Below, in pieces: positions 51,319 through 63,635 of a stretch of 64,000 nt of DNA. The stretch covers positions 3,970,501 to 4,034,500 of the forward strand of contig JAJFZO010000034.1 of assembly GCA_021397835.1 (NCBI GenBank). The letters are read 5' to 3'. The first letter of the stretch is position 1; the number at the start of each line of letters is the position of its first letter. Under the pieces are notes generated by a model. The model saw nothing but the letters and a program-made list of their open reading frames with translations. It ran no database searches and was not told the origin of the DNA. This DNA comes from Moringa oleifera (lineage: Eukaryota > Streptophyta > Magnoliopsida > Brassicales > Moringaceae). Made by a program: the position numbers and the translations under genes.

Positions 51319-54300
51319 ATTTTCAATCTAAACAATTGTTAAAGTTGCAAGTGGATCACTAGCATAAAGTTAGGTATCAGGGTCACTGAGATTGTGATTT
51401 TTTTCCTTATGACTAGAATCTAATGTGGAAAGCCATAGCTTTACGGCTGAAAATCTGAATCCTGATCACCAAGGGCCTCTTTCCTGCTGAGGCTTTGTTA
51501 GGTAGTCCTTTCTAATGTATTTTCTAATGTATTTCTGTACCTCTAATATTCATGCATACCAGAGAAATATTACAATATGATGCATCATCTTTCTTGTTTT
51601 ACTTTAACTTTCTCTGATATTTGATCTTAATCTTGTGACAGGTCTGTCAGACCACTCCACGTATTCGTGATACAAATCATTTGTTTCTTGAGCTTCCTAT
51701 GCTGAAGGATAAATTGGAAGAGTATATCAACAAAATGTCAGTAGCTGGATCTTGGAGTCAAAATGCTGTTCAAGCGACACATGCATGGCTTAAAGAAGGA
51801 CTGAGAGCACGGTGTATTACGAGAGATCTCAAGTGGGGGGTGCCAGTTCCACATGAGAAATTTAAAGACAAGGTAAGATATTATATACAATATGCATAAC
51901 TAACTTAGTTTCTGTATTTCCATATGACCTAGTTATGGTTATTGTCTTCTGATCCATCCTTGCCTTTTGGTGTTCTATTTTTTTCCTTAAATTTAAAGAT
52001 GACAACATTTGACATTTTGATTATAGGTTTTCTATGTCTGGTTTGATGCACCTATTGGATATGTCTCAATAACTTCATGCTATACTTCTGATTGGGAGAA
52101 GTGGTGGAAGAATCCTGAAAATGTGGAGTTATATCAATTCATGGGAAAAGACAATGTGCCATTCCACACTGTAAGTATTATATCCCTGATTATCTGAAGA
52201 AAAAGAGGGGAATGCTTGTCAGGTCGTGCTTATAGTTTTAATGGCATTAAACATTTTGTTGCTAATATTTATTTTCTATTGAGAAGTTGGGAAATCTTTT
52301 TTTTTTTTAATATAATTTTTATGCATTCATCAATTGTTGTGTGTGTGCGTCTTTTTTTTTTTTTTTCTCCAATTCGCTATCCTTTGAGCAGGGTGTGTGT
52401 AGCTTATCTGTCTTTTTTCTTGGAAAGTCTTTCCCTTATTGTAGGAGTGATAGTATCTAGTGACTCGGAGACATTTGTTGGGCCACATCTACTTGTTTAT
52501 GGTTGGCTTTATTAACGGATGTCCATGATGGCTTTGAATTGTTCTTTATCAGAAAAGCTTGGTCAAATGCAATTGTTGATTTGTTTCTGTTGTCAATTTT
52601 GATCTTTTTATTCATTAGAACTTAGATTCTCTGGAAGCTTGTAGATGTCATTGCATCCCAGAAATCAGCGTTTCAGAGTCATTAGATAAGATATGTGAAG
52701 TCTATGGTATAGGTTCTGACACAATTTTTAAAATTAATCATCCAGAAATCATGGACAATGCTTGTTAGGTTTTAGCATTTTCTTTCTGCAGTATGTCTCG
52801 TTTAACTTGTGAATTGATGGAAACCATAGTTTTTGTGTAACCTAAAAATTTGCTAAGACTGGAAAGTTTTGGAGAAAATTTGGGGATTTTTCTGACCATG
52901 CTATGACCCAAAAAAAAGAGCTAAGATTTTTGTTCTTGTAACTACTCTTTTGATTTTGTTTATTTCCATGAATTTCCTATTTCCAAGATCTTTTTTAAAA
53001 AAAAAAAATAGATTAGAGGCCACATATGCACCTAAGCTTCTATTTTGTATGAAGTTCTTTGATATGCTAAGTTATCTCTTCATATTTCCAGGTAATGTTT
53101 CCATCTACACTTCTTGGAACTGGTGAAAACTGGACTTTGATGAAGACTATCAGTGTTACTGAATATTTAAATTATGAAGCCGGTCAGTAAATCGTGTGAT
53201 CATGGTTTAAATTCAGATGGATGAATGATTCATTTATGTGAAACCAATAGCTTTTGCCTTGACATCGTGACTGTTAAAATTTTTATTTGGATGGTTCTGT
53301 AGGAAAGTTTTCCAAGAGTAAAGGCATAGGAGTGTTTGGTAATGATGCAAAAGATTCAAACATTCCTGTAGAAGTATGGAGATATTACTTGCTAACCAAT
53401 AGGCCTGAGGTAACTCTTTTCTTATCATCTCTAACGATTGACTTCTTTGATATTTGGTTGTTTCTTGCTTATACATAATCTTATTTGTCAATTGATATTT
53501 TGTATGTTTCTTATTGCTAATTTAGTTTGTCTGAATGGGTTCTGTAAATAGGTTTCTGACACACTGTTTACATGGGCTGATTTGCAAGCAAAACTAAACA
53601 GCGAGTTGCTAAATAATTTGGGAAACTTTGTTAATCGAGTTTTGAGTTTCATTGCCAAGCCTCCAGGTGAGTCTGTTGCCTGATATTAAGCCTTTAGTTC
53701 CAAATATTTGCATTCAGATAGGAGTCTTGGCAAAATTTGTAATTGATGAATATGGATTAGTTAGCAAAAGAAACTTAAAAACATTTGGAGGTTCAGATTT
53801 ATGGTCATACTTCTTTCTATTTGAATTTTTATTTTTACTGTCAAGCATAGTTCCCTGGCTCCAGTTCAATTGTGCGTCGGAAAATTATGAAGAAATGTCT
53901 TCATAATTAATTGTGTCTATGTTTGTGTATGTTTACTTTAATGTTTCTTTTAGGTCGTGAATGTAAATAATCATGGATTTTGAATAATCTACGTTTTATG
54001 GATCAGGGGAACTTATTTATTCATGGATTTATTCCTTTAGTTGTCCGTCTCATCTCCTGCCTCACTACAGCAGATAAATAGCCTTTTTTAATGTGCATGT
54101 GAATAGTAAGTTACTTCGTATGGTTTATCATGTCAAGAACAAGTTGAATCATCAATCTAATGTCATGCTGAGTTTTAGTTATTTTTTACTGGAGTTGCGT
54201 ATGTAAAACAATGATGAATCTCCTAGGAGCATGTAAAATGACTATAACATGAGAATCTTCATGTACAGGTCAAGGATACGGATCTGTTATTCCTGATGCT

Positions 54301-57300
54301 CCTGGTGCTGAATCACATAAATTGACATCGAAATTGGCTGAAAAGGTTGGCAAATATGTGGAGCAGTATGTAGAAGCCATGGAGAAGGTGACTGATGTTT
54401 GATTATATTGGACTCTTTGATACTACTTCCTTCACCCACTTGTCCCTATTGCTTTTACATTTGTATGACACCATTGTTGCGCTTTATTTAGGTTAAGCTA
54501 AAGCAAGGGCTGAAAATTGCAATGAGCATTTCAAGTGAAGGGAATGGATATCTGCAAGTAAGGCTGAAACTATGCTTTTAACATTTGTTAAATAATTGTT
54601 TCAATTAGAGCACTCTTGATTGGTGTGTCTGTTTCTCAAGGTGTATTTTATTTTTTCCCATCCAGGATAGCCAATTTTGGAAGCTTTACAAGCAAGATCA
54701 ACCTTCATGTTCCATCGTTATGAGAACTTCAGTGGGTTTAGTACATATTCTTGCGTGTTTATTGGAACCTTTTATGCCATCCTTTTCTCTAGAGGTAATT
54801 CACTGAGCATATAGATGTTATTTTTATCAAATTTTAAAGGAAATTTGTTTCATTTGATTTCCAGTGCTGAGAATACCTTTCTTTTTTGCACTTGATAGGT
54901 ATTTAAGCAGATTAATTTGGCTCCCCAAGTCTCACTTTGTGATGAGAAAGGAGATGTCGATAAAGCCAGAAGGCCTTGGGAGATCATTCCTGCTGGCCAT
55001 AAAATAGGGAAACCAGAGCCATTATTCAAGGAACTGGTACTTCTTGTTATGCCTCAATATTCTCTCTCTCTCTCCTTTTTTTTTTTTTTTGGGGGGGGGC
55101 GGGTGGTGAGGAGAATTTGGGCATTTGTCTAGTGGGGTTTCTGATACCTTTTCCTTTGACTCATGCTTTTGAATATTAATTGATTTCCAGAAAGATGAAG
55201 AAGTGGAATTCTTCAGGAAGAAGTTTGCAGGAAGTCAGGCTGATAGGCTTATTAGGGAAGAAGCAGAAGCGGCAAAGATTGCTGAACAACTAAAGAAGAC
55301 AAAAGTGTCAGGTTGAATTTGAATTCTTTTATGAAATTGAATACAAATTATGTCTCTTTTTAACTGTTTGGTTTTGTTAGTCTTAGGAGCTCCTGCATAC
55401 ACCCTTTTTTTTATTTTTTTTTGGCAGTGGAGTCCTTTGGCGGTTTTTCAGACACTTAGTCTGTTGTGTGTCTTGTAAACCTTAAACCACGAACCTGAAA
55501 CCTAATATATCATTCCATATACTATACTGGCCATGTAAAACGGGCAGATGATTGTAACCCTGCTAGGTATTAATCATCTTTGTATATATCTGAACAAAAT
55601 ATCTGCTCCCACAAGCAAGAAACAAAATCTAAGACTACAAGTCGGGAAGAAAATGATTGAAAGCTAAGCTTTTATTTTGACAACTTGCATGTAGATGGTT
55701 TAGATGCTTGTGATGCTTAGAAGCTAATCAAGAGCAGAAAGAAGTCCCTTGTTTGCCTGGCTCCCCTATCTTCCACAGCGGCTCTCCAACTGTTGGTCTT
55801 TGGTAACTTATCTTCACTATGTTACCATTGATCATTGGTATACCTTCACCTTTTTCTCAACAGAAAGAGAAAGATTAACTCTGACCCATCAGTTGGACTA
55901 TTAGCTTTCAGAACTCATAGCTAAAGGTCTAATTTGTGGATTTGAATGTGGTCTATCAATTTACTACTGAGATCTAAACTATTATCAATTGTTAGTTGAT
56001 GGGATCTACAATTTTAGGCAAGGAACCACTACACTTTAACAAACCATTGTAATGTCTCAGTATCCAAGTGTTACCAACATCTTAGAGAATTCACTTTTAG
56101 TACAAGTTCACACTGCTAATCCTGTACTAGTCAACTTCTCCACTCCACCAGTGAAACTAGCTCATTCTGTAGAACCAGAATTATTATTGATTTAGTTTTG
56201 GATAATATGAATCAGAGTGTAAGTGCTGGACAAATCAGTGAATAAGTTGATATTCTGTTCATAGAAAGTGGCCTTGGATAAACTAGATATGAATTATTCA
56301 GCCTTAGTGGTTATCGTTGTAAAGATAATTGAAATATCTAAATATGATTTGCATTTTTTCTTGCAAAAAAAGAAGAGGGGGGGGGGGGGGGGGGGAAGCT
56401 TTGCAGTGTTGTGATGGAAAGGATATATTATCATATTCAACACTCTTTTTCCAGTTTACTTCGAAAAGAAATTGATTATGTCCTTTTTTGTTACTATTGA
56501 GTGGAATTTTACTTGCCCTATGCCCTTTTACTCTTCCCTCATTATTTCAAGAGATTCATTAAGCTATTGTTTGTTCTAGATGGCAAGAAACAGCAGCCAA
56601 AAAAATCTGCGGCTGGAACCAAACCTAAGACCTCTATTGAACCAGAGATTTCCATTACAAGACTTGATATTCGTGTTGGCAAAATTGTGAAAGCTCAGAA
56701 GCATCCTGATGCAGATTCACTGTATGTGGAAGAGATTGATGTTGGTGAAGGCCAACCTCGAACAGTTGTTAGTGGACTTGTCAAGTATATACCTCTTGAA
56801 GAGATGCAGGTTTTTGTTACTGCTCTTCTGAATCCTTCTTGGTAGTTGAATCTTTTGCTATTTCCTTTTCAATTTTATCAGTGTGCAAGGGGGATTAAGG
56901 GTGTGACATGGGACTGGAAGAAGGGAGCTGCTTATGCATTTATTTTCATCTCCCAGAATGCATGTATCAGCTCTTTAATTGCTATAAGTATATTCTTGGA
57001 CAGAACCACATGGTCTGTGTGCTCTGCAATCTAAAGCCAGCAACCATGAGGGGAATTAAATCGCATGCAATGGTTCTTGCTGCTTCCAGCAGTGACCAAA
57101 CCAAGGTAAGCAAACCCTGTACTGCCTTGTATAAAAGCAAGTGATTTGTAGCTACTCATTCTTTAACCTAGGGGCAGAGCCAGAATTTGATTGCCAGCAA
57201 GATAACACACATGCAGGTCCTGATTAAAAAAAAAAAAAAATGCAGGTCACAAGATGAGTAATTCCTTTTTATATTTTCTTATATGTAGCCAATTTTCCAT

Positions 57301-58534
57301 TTTTGTCCTTCTCTCTTACATCATGTGTTTAGGATTTAAATCTTGCTATGGATTAAACATATTCTATGAGTAAATCTCATCAAGAGTGATTGAGTAATTA
57401 GAAAGGGAAAAGAATTGGTGAAACAATCACTTGATTTCTTTCCATTTCATCTGTTTCCATTGGTTTATGTTCTGCAACTAACAAAGATTTAAATATGCAA
57501 TGTCAAAAGAGGATTAAGATATAGCTGCATTGGAGGTTGTTAAGATTTTTCTAGATTGCACTAACGTTGCTGAAGTTTAATGGTGAGAATTGTCAATCTA
57601 TAGAAATATGCTGTTGTCAATGTTGTACCCAAGAACCATATCATCACAATTTGCAAGTTCAAGGACTAAATTGTCATCTGCTATGCAGTTTATCAAATTA
57701 TTAAGAATGTTACAAGTTTCAATCTAGAAATTGTAAAAGTTGGGACTTTTACATCAGAAGAATAAATATATGTTTATAAATATGTTGAAATTGAAAAATT
57801 GTGGCATTGATTCCCTTAGCTATTTTTTGCATGGTGTGGAGAGAAAGAAACAGGAGGGTTTTTGAGGGAGTGGCAGTTCCCTGAAATATTGCCTATGTAA
57901 TTAACTGAAAATTGTACAGGGCAGCACCCCCGTGGTGCTCAATTTATACAATTTGATCTCTTTGCTTCTGATGTAAAAAAATGTTTATAAAGAAGAGACT
58001 AAAAACCTTAAGGTTTAATGGTTTCCTTTTTGATGGCATTGTTGTTGTGCTTGTGTTTAATGGTTGTTTTTACACATTTTGACATGTTTGCCTGAAAACA
58101 TCTCAATGTTAAGATGTAAAACGTCTATGGAGAAATATTCCTTTCTATGATTTGTTCACTATGGCTTTTAGCTATCTATTGACTTCATATCTGAAAGCTG
58201 CCACTTCTCTGATTGCTGATTTGGAGTATCTTTGTAATCTAAATTAGTTTTATTGATTGCAAATGCCATATATATTGCTGATCATATATTGCTGTGTTTT
58301 CAGGTTGAATTGGTAGAACCGCCCAAATCTGCTATTGTTGGAGAGCGAGTATCCTTTCCTGGATTTGAGGGGGAGCCTGATGATGTCTTAAACCCCAAGA
58401 AGAAGGTGTGGGAGACCCTGCAGGTGGACCTACAAACAAACTCTGATCTAGTAGCCTGCTACAAAGACGTTCCACTCACCACTTCAGCAGGTGTCTGCAA
58501 AGTTTCATCCATCAGCTGTGGGACAATCAGGTAG
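49492..58534 (+). CDS. MetRS: Methionyl-tRNA synthetase, cytosolic
   Basis: Class I synthetase charging tRNA-Met in the cytosol. Seventeen exons: 49492-49615, 49924-50068, 50583-50736, 50893-51048, 51642-51872, 52027-52170, 53092-53182, 53303-53409, 53552-53666, 54269-54387, 54492-54557, 54666-54794, 54899-55036, 55191-55311, 56580-56809, 57004-57105, 58304-58534. They join in phase to 800 residues. HLGN (35-38, in [12 protein letters not shown]) is the HIGH box. KFSKS (350-354) is the KMSKS box. Cys pairs in [14 protein letters not shown] and CKVCQT form the zinc-knuckle insert. [12 protein letters not shown] is the family core. After the anticodon-binding domain and a Lys/Ala-rich linker ([16 protein letters not shown]) comes an EMAPII/Trbp111-type tRNA-binding OB domain (about 638-800) with [22 protein letters not shown]. 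This is the usual plant cytosolic form. No transit peptide is visible. Confidence 0.96.
51289..51317. repeat. (TC)n microsatellite
   Basis: About 14 TC units inside MetRS intron 4. Confidence 0.9.
55076..55099. repeat. T15-G9 homopolymer junction
   Basis: Fifteen T followed by nine G in MetRS intron 13, preceded by a short TC run. Such junctions are also prone to sequencing and assembly length errors. Confidence 0.8.
56377..56395. repeat. Run of 19 G
   Basis: Uninterrupted G run on the plus strand inside MetRS intron 14 (55312-56579). It is very unusual in an otherwise AT-rich intron. Confidence 0.85.
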
Positions 58535-59613
58535 ATCCTGTGAATCATTGGAAAAACAGGACATCTTTATGCTCTTTATTTATCCTTGGTGTCTTATTTT
58601 ACTGCTCCATCTTGGGTCAATACATGTGTAACCTTTTTTTCTTTTTGCTCTTTTCATCTTTCCAAATGAAAATTTGTAAAACAATTATACAGACATCAAA
58701 TGGGTGTTGGCACATTAGTAGGTATAATATTACCACTTTATGACCTTGGCCACTTAGATTGTCTCTTTAGCAGGTTTGGAGAAATAGCAGATTTTGATAA
58801 TTTTCACTGCTAATTTTTGCAAGATTGTGATATATTGCACAATAGTTTATTAATGTTTGTCGGTTTTCACTTAGAGGTGAGCGATGATTTGGTGAAGTTA
58901 GTAGTTTTTAATTTGACAATGGTATTTGGAGGGATAAAAAATTTTTGGAATAAGCATTTTGTGTGATAAGTGTATCCACTTTTACTTTTTAATTGTATAT
59001 AATTGTTATTGAGCGCTTAACAATTTTATTAATTTTAGTATGAATTGTGATAGAATATGACATCAAATATTATATGGAGCTAGTTAAACATAAATGTTCA
59101 TTGATTTGAGCATGGTATTTTAGTGTAGTGAAATTCTCTCGACCTAGGAAAAATAGACGGATTTAGTGAAATTAATTAAGCAAAAAGGGTCAGAAAAGTG
59201 CCAAAGTTTGCAGTGGCTGTTGGCAGTGAGATTGTGAAGGGGAGAGCGTGACTGGGAAGGAGCACTTGACCACTTATCCCCAAAAGGTGGTAAGCCGGTA
59301 ACCTATAGGCTCTTCTTGTTCTATGAACTAAAGCCGGTAACACAAATATTTACTGCAACGGATTGTCCATTTGGTTTGCCGGAACAACTTTGTTTTCATA
59401 ACTAATGCTTAAGAAAGTTGTATGATTTTGTTAGTTGAAAATGTATAGTCTATTATAAAGTTATATTGCTTCTAATTATATTTGATGAGAAATGCAGAGG
59501 ACATGATCTCTCCAGTTTTGATGAGTTAATTTACACACAACTCATTACATGGATTTTTGTTAGCAAAAAAGATGCCTTATCTATTGCATATCCAAAGAAG
59601 ATTTATTTTTTTA
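58535..59613. other. Spacer between MetRS and copia element
   Basis: Holds the MetRS 3' untranslated region at its start, then AT-rich DNA. A short patch near 59210-59390 is less AT-rich and repeats AAGCCGGTAAC-type words (about 59292 and 59332). No gene was seen. Confidence 0.5.
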
Positions 59614-59845
59614 CTTTATCAAGTAGTTTAAATTTTAGATGAGGATAATATTTAGTTTAGATATCTAAATAAGTACAATTTTAAATCTTGGTTATTTATT
59701 TTCTGCTATAAATAGAATCTCCATCAATGTAGCAAAACAAGTCTTTGCAAGTTATTCAAAGCAATTTCAAGTTTCAAGAGCTATATCTCTTATTCTTCCT
59801 CTCCTTTAAAAAATCAAATAAACCCACATCCCACAAAAACTAACA
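59614..59845 (+). repeat. 5' LTR of copia element
   Basis: Parallels 61598-61829 along its whole length with scattered substitutions. It ends ACTAACA just before the primer-binding site. Confidence 0.85.
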
Positions 59846-59848
59846 AAG

Positions 59849-59860
59849 TGGTATCAGAGC
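59849..59860 (+). other. Primer-binding site (tRNA-iMet)
   Basis: TGGTATCAGAGC, the standard plant copia sequence complementary to the 3' end of initiator tRNA-Met, 3 bp after the 5' LTR. Confidence 0.9.
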
Positions 59861-59952
59861 ATATCATCTTGAGGGATTTGTGAGATTGAAAAAGTTCAAA
59901 CACAAACTCTAAACACTTCCTACCTATATCCTTAAACCAAAACTCATACACA

Positions 59953-60810
59953 ATGAATTCAAAAAATTCATTCACAACAATTGCACATTCGGTGTTTGAT
60001 GGAGCAAACTACCAGATGTGGGCTATTAGAATGGAAGTCTACCTTGATGCTAACGATCTGTGGGAAGCTGTTGAACAAGTATATGAAGTTTCAGAATTGC
60101 CAAACAATCCAACTGTTGCACAAATCAAGATCCAGAAGGAGAAGAAGCAAAGAAAATCAAAAGCAAGAGCAACATTGTTTTCAATTGTCTCATCCACCAT
60201 ATTTATCAAAATAATGACATTTAAAACAGCCAAAGAAATTTAGGATTTTTTGAAGCAAGAATACTAAGGGAATGAAAGGATTAGAGGAATGCAAGTGCTG
60301 AATTTTATCCGAGAATTTGAGATGCAAAAGATGAAGGAATCAGAGACAATCAAGGACTATTCCGACAGGCTTCTCGGTATAGTTAACAAAGTAAGACTTC
60401 TTGGTACTGATTTTTCTGATTTTAGAATTGTTCAAAAGATCCTAGTGACAATTCCTGAAAAATTTGAGGCTACAATCTCATCTTTGAAAAACACTAAAGA
60501 TCTATCAAGTATCACTTTGGTAGAATTGTTGAATGCACTACAGGCACAAGAACAAAGGAGGCTTGTGAGGCAAGAAGGATTTGTGGAAGGTGCTTTTCAA
60601 GCCAAAGCACATAACAACAATGGTGGCAAAAACAACAAAAATGGTCAAGTGTTTTCACCTTGTCCTTATTGCAAAAAAATCAATTATCCACAAAATAAGT
60701 GTTGGTGGAGGCCAGATGCAAGATGTCACAAATGCGGCCAGTTAGGGCATGTGGAAAAAATTTGCAAATCTCAACAACAACAAAGAGAAGCCAAGAATGC
60801 TATTGCATAA
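59953..60810 (+). pseudogene. copia gag, broken by in-frame stops
   Basis: The frame opens at 59953 with a UBN2-type gag N-terminus (FDGANYQMWAIRMEVYL). It carries two in-frame stops close together (60241-60243 and near 60265), then stays open to 60810. Near 60736 it has the CCHC knuckle CHKCGQLGHVEKIC (C-x2-C-x4-H-x4-C). All parts are in one frame, so damage is by substitution rather than frameshift. Confidence 0.85.
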
Positions 60811-61215
60811 CCTCATGAGGAGGAACTGTTTATGGCATCATGCTTTACTACCAACAACTCCCCAGAAAGCTGGCTTATAGACAGTGGTTGCACCAACCAC
60901 ATGACTTATGATCAAGAACTCTTCAAAGATCTTGACAAAATTACAAATTTTAAAGTTAAAATTGGGAACGAAGCATATCTTACAGTGAAAGGCAAAGGAA
61001 CAGTGGCAATCAAAAGTCGCACAGGTTTGAAATTAATTTCAAATGTTTTATATGTTCCTGAAATTAATTAAAATCTTTTGAATGTTGGTCAGCTCTTGGA
61101 AAAAGGATATAGGGTGCTATTTGAAGACAATCATTGCTTGTTTACTGATGCACAAAGCAAAGAAATATTTAAAGTCTCAATGAAAGGTAAAAGATTTATC
61201 TTGAATATGACATAA
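60811..61215 (+). pseudogene. copia protease region, truncated pol
   Basis: Continues the gag frame after a stop. It contains WLIDSGCTNHM, the aspartic protease active-site box of copia elements (D-S-G). Another in-frame stop at 61069-61071 interrupts it and the frame ends at 61215. The usual integrase zinc finger and all later pol domains are missing. 61216-61597 shows no pol similarity I recognise. Confidence 0.8.
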
Positions 61216-61597
61216 GAGAAGCAAGCTACAATACACAAAGAAGACTTGCCTAAATTCAAGGAGGAGCTTCCTAAAGCTGCTAGTTTTTAATGAGAGGAAA
61301 ATCAAGCTTCCTGCTCAACAAAACAAAACTTGGAAGGCTAAACAAAAACTATAGCAAGTTCACACAGATATCAAAAGATCAATGAAAACACAAATAAGGA
61401 CTTTATAACAAAAGACTCTATTTGAATATGGCCACAAATCAAGCAGACTAAAATGTCAAAGTATTCCAAGTTCAAACTCCAAAGAGAAGTACAGAGAAGA
61501 GAAGAAATACAATCAAATCTACAGCAAAACGAAAATTCAAAAATGATGACAAAGATGCTTTCAAAATTGGTGTATGCAGCAAAACAGCAAGGAGGAA

Positions 61598-61829
61598 TGT
61601 TAGCAAGTAGTTTAAATTTTAGATGAGGATAATTTTTAGTTTAGATATCTAGATAAGTACAATTTTAGATTTTGGTTATTTATTTTCTCTAATAAATAGG
61701 ACCTCCATCAATGTAGCAAAACAAGTCTTTGCAAGCTATTCAAAGCAATTTCAAGTTTTAAGAGCTATATCTCTTATTCTTCCTCTCTTCTAAAAAACCA
61801 AATAAACTCACATCTCACAAAAACCAACA
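61598..61829 (+). repeat. 3' LTR of copia element
   Basis: Begins TGTTAGCAAG after the purine tract AAGGAGGAA and ends CCAACA. Same length as the 5' LTR. Confidence 0.85.
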
Positions 61830-63635
61830 ATTTCATTTTTACAATATTTGGTTAGTGCAGTTGAGATTAAAACATAGTATGATTTTTGATTTTTAAAAAA
61901 TATGTATTTTTTTTTTAAATTTAGAGATGTATGGAGATTCATATTTCATTTAACTGGTATCTGTATAACCCATAAGATGGATGAAAAGAAAAATTTCTCT
62001 TCTAAAAGCCAGCTTTATGAGAATTGTGTGGAAATTTCAAATTTTGGAACTATTAATTTCATTTCAGATTTTATCAATTGTGTGAAAATTTTAATAAAAT
62101 TTTTGTTCTCTTTTATTCTAAACTATTCATTTCATTTCAGACTTTTAAATCTGATCTAGTTTGTTTTGAAATCCTATGTGGATAATCTCAAATATAATTT
62201 CAAATTAAACAATGACCAAACAAGAAAATCCAAATTAAATTTCTCATATTTTTAAAATCACCGGCAAAACCCATCCAAAAGAAAAAGCCTAAATAACAGT
62301 GGCTCTGGATTAACTTCAGAAGTTGCTTATGAACACTTCAAAAATAGCAAAGGTGCTACTTTCAAATTGAAACAAGATTAACATTAGAATCAGGGTGTAC
62401 CCAAATCTCTTCTGAGCTTAGGCCTAAATTTGGCCTATAATCACTCACTGCATACAATATCTTGTCAGCAGATGTCAGCAGATGCCAACAATAGGAATGA
62501 AACTGCTCATTAGACAAGATATTGTGAGCCATTTTTTGAAACTGCTCATTAATACAAGATATATTGCTCATCACCTCCATCAAGGATGAGATGTCAGCAG
62601 ATGAAAATGCATTTACGAGCTAGCTACTCCCAAACTTCTCTCCAGATCATGACGTCAATTTGAACTCTTGCGACTCCAGTACTAACATCGTTTGTGGGAT
62701 GAAAATCTGTGTCTGTGCTTCAACAAGGAAATGCAAGGCAGTATGATTCTGTACACCATTATTGCGTTTACTGTCTTAAGGATAAAGAAAAAGTTGGATC
62801 ACATCAGCTCAGTTCCAGAAAAAAAAAATAAAAATAAAAAAATCAATCTTTTTTTTTCTTGGCCAGGCAACAAAAACGGCGTCGAGGAATGGCCCATAAG
62901 GTTGGGATGTTAAAAAGGCAATCCAACCATAAAAAGCGAGTAAAACAAATTGAATCAAATTAAACAATTTTTAAAATTAATAATTTAAAACAATTCCAAA
63001 ATTATAAATATTATGAATATGATTTAATTGTTTTTTTTAAAATATATAATTTATTTTTAAATCAAATCGTATCACATTTAATAAAAAGTCAAGCTTTTTT
63101 TTGTAAATATTATTGTTTATTTTTTATTAATTTTATATTATAAACATATAATTTATCATAATTTATTTAAATTTTAACAAACTTTAAAATTTTAAATTAA
63201 AATTTTCATTAATTTTTAAAAATTTGATTTAAAAACTTTTAAGTTAATATTTTCATTTATTCTTATAAACTTTGATAGATTTTAAACTTTTAAATTAATT
63301 ATGTTTGATGTCTTAATTTTTTTAATTTATAATAAATTATTTATTTGATATTTATTTTAAAAAACATTAATAAGGTAAACCATACTGCAATTTATAACAT
63401 AATTTGATGTAATTTCTATTATCCAAATTAAACTACATAGCTAAAATAAAATATCAATATATATATACATAGCAAACCAAAACTGTAAAGCTGCTACTCA
63501 TAGGCCACTAAAATTAAAGCCAATTGAGTGATTGATCCTCTTGGGCAAAGCACATAAGCCCTTGGCCCTCCTAGCTCTAGCTAGCTGTAGGCTTTTGATG
63601 TTATTTTGAGAGCAGAAGAAAACAAGTAGCACCTC
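61830..63635. other. AT-rich spacer before NO VEIN-like gene
   Basis: Mostly AT-rich. 62460-62605 has short direct repeats and 62930-63450 is nearly pure A/T. The last ~150 bp before 63636 presumably hold the 3' untranslated region of the minus-strand gene to the right. A weak minus-strand frame (62362-62583) has no family match I know. Confidence 0.5.
62463..62603. repeat. Cluster of short direct repeats
   Basis: TGTCAGCAGATG occurs at 62463-62474, 62473-62484 and 62592-62603. TGAAACTGCTCATTA occurs at 62498-62512 and 62537-62551, 39 bp apart, each followed by ACAAGAT one base on. Confidence 0.75.

Larger units (their letters stand above)
59614..61829 (+). mobile_element. Ty1/copia LTR retrotransposon, internally deleted
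   Basis: It has two LTRs of 232 bp, an initiator-tRNA-Met primer-binding site directly after the 5' LTR, a gag frame, the protease box and a purine tract before the 3' LTR. The total is only 2.2 kb. Integrase, reverse transcriptase and RNase H are absent, so it is a deletion derivative. The 3' LTR begins TG and ends CA. The 5' LTR has lost its initial TG by substitution. No clear target-site duplication was recognised. Confidence 0.9.
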
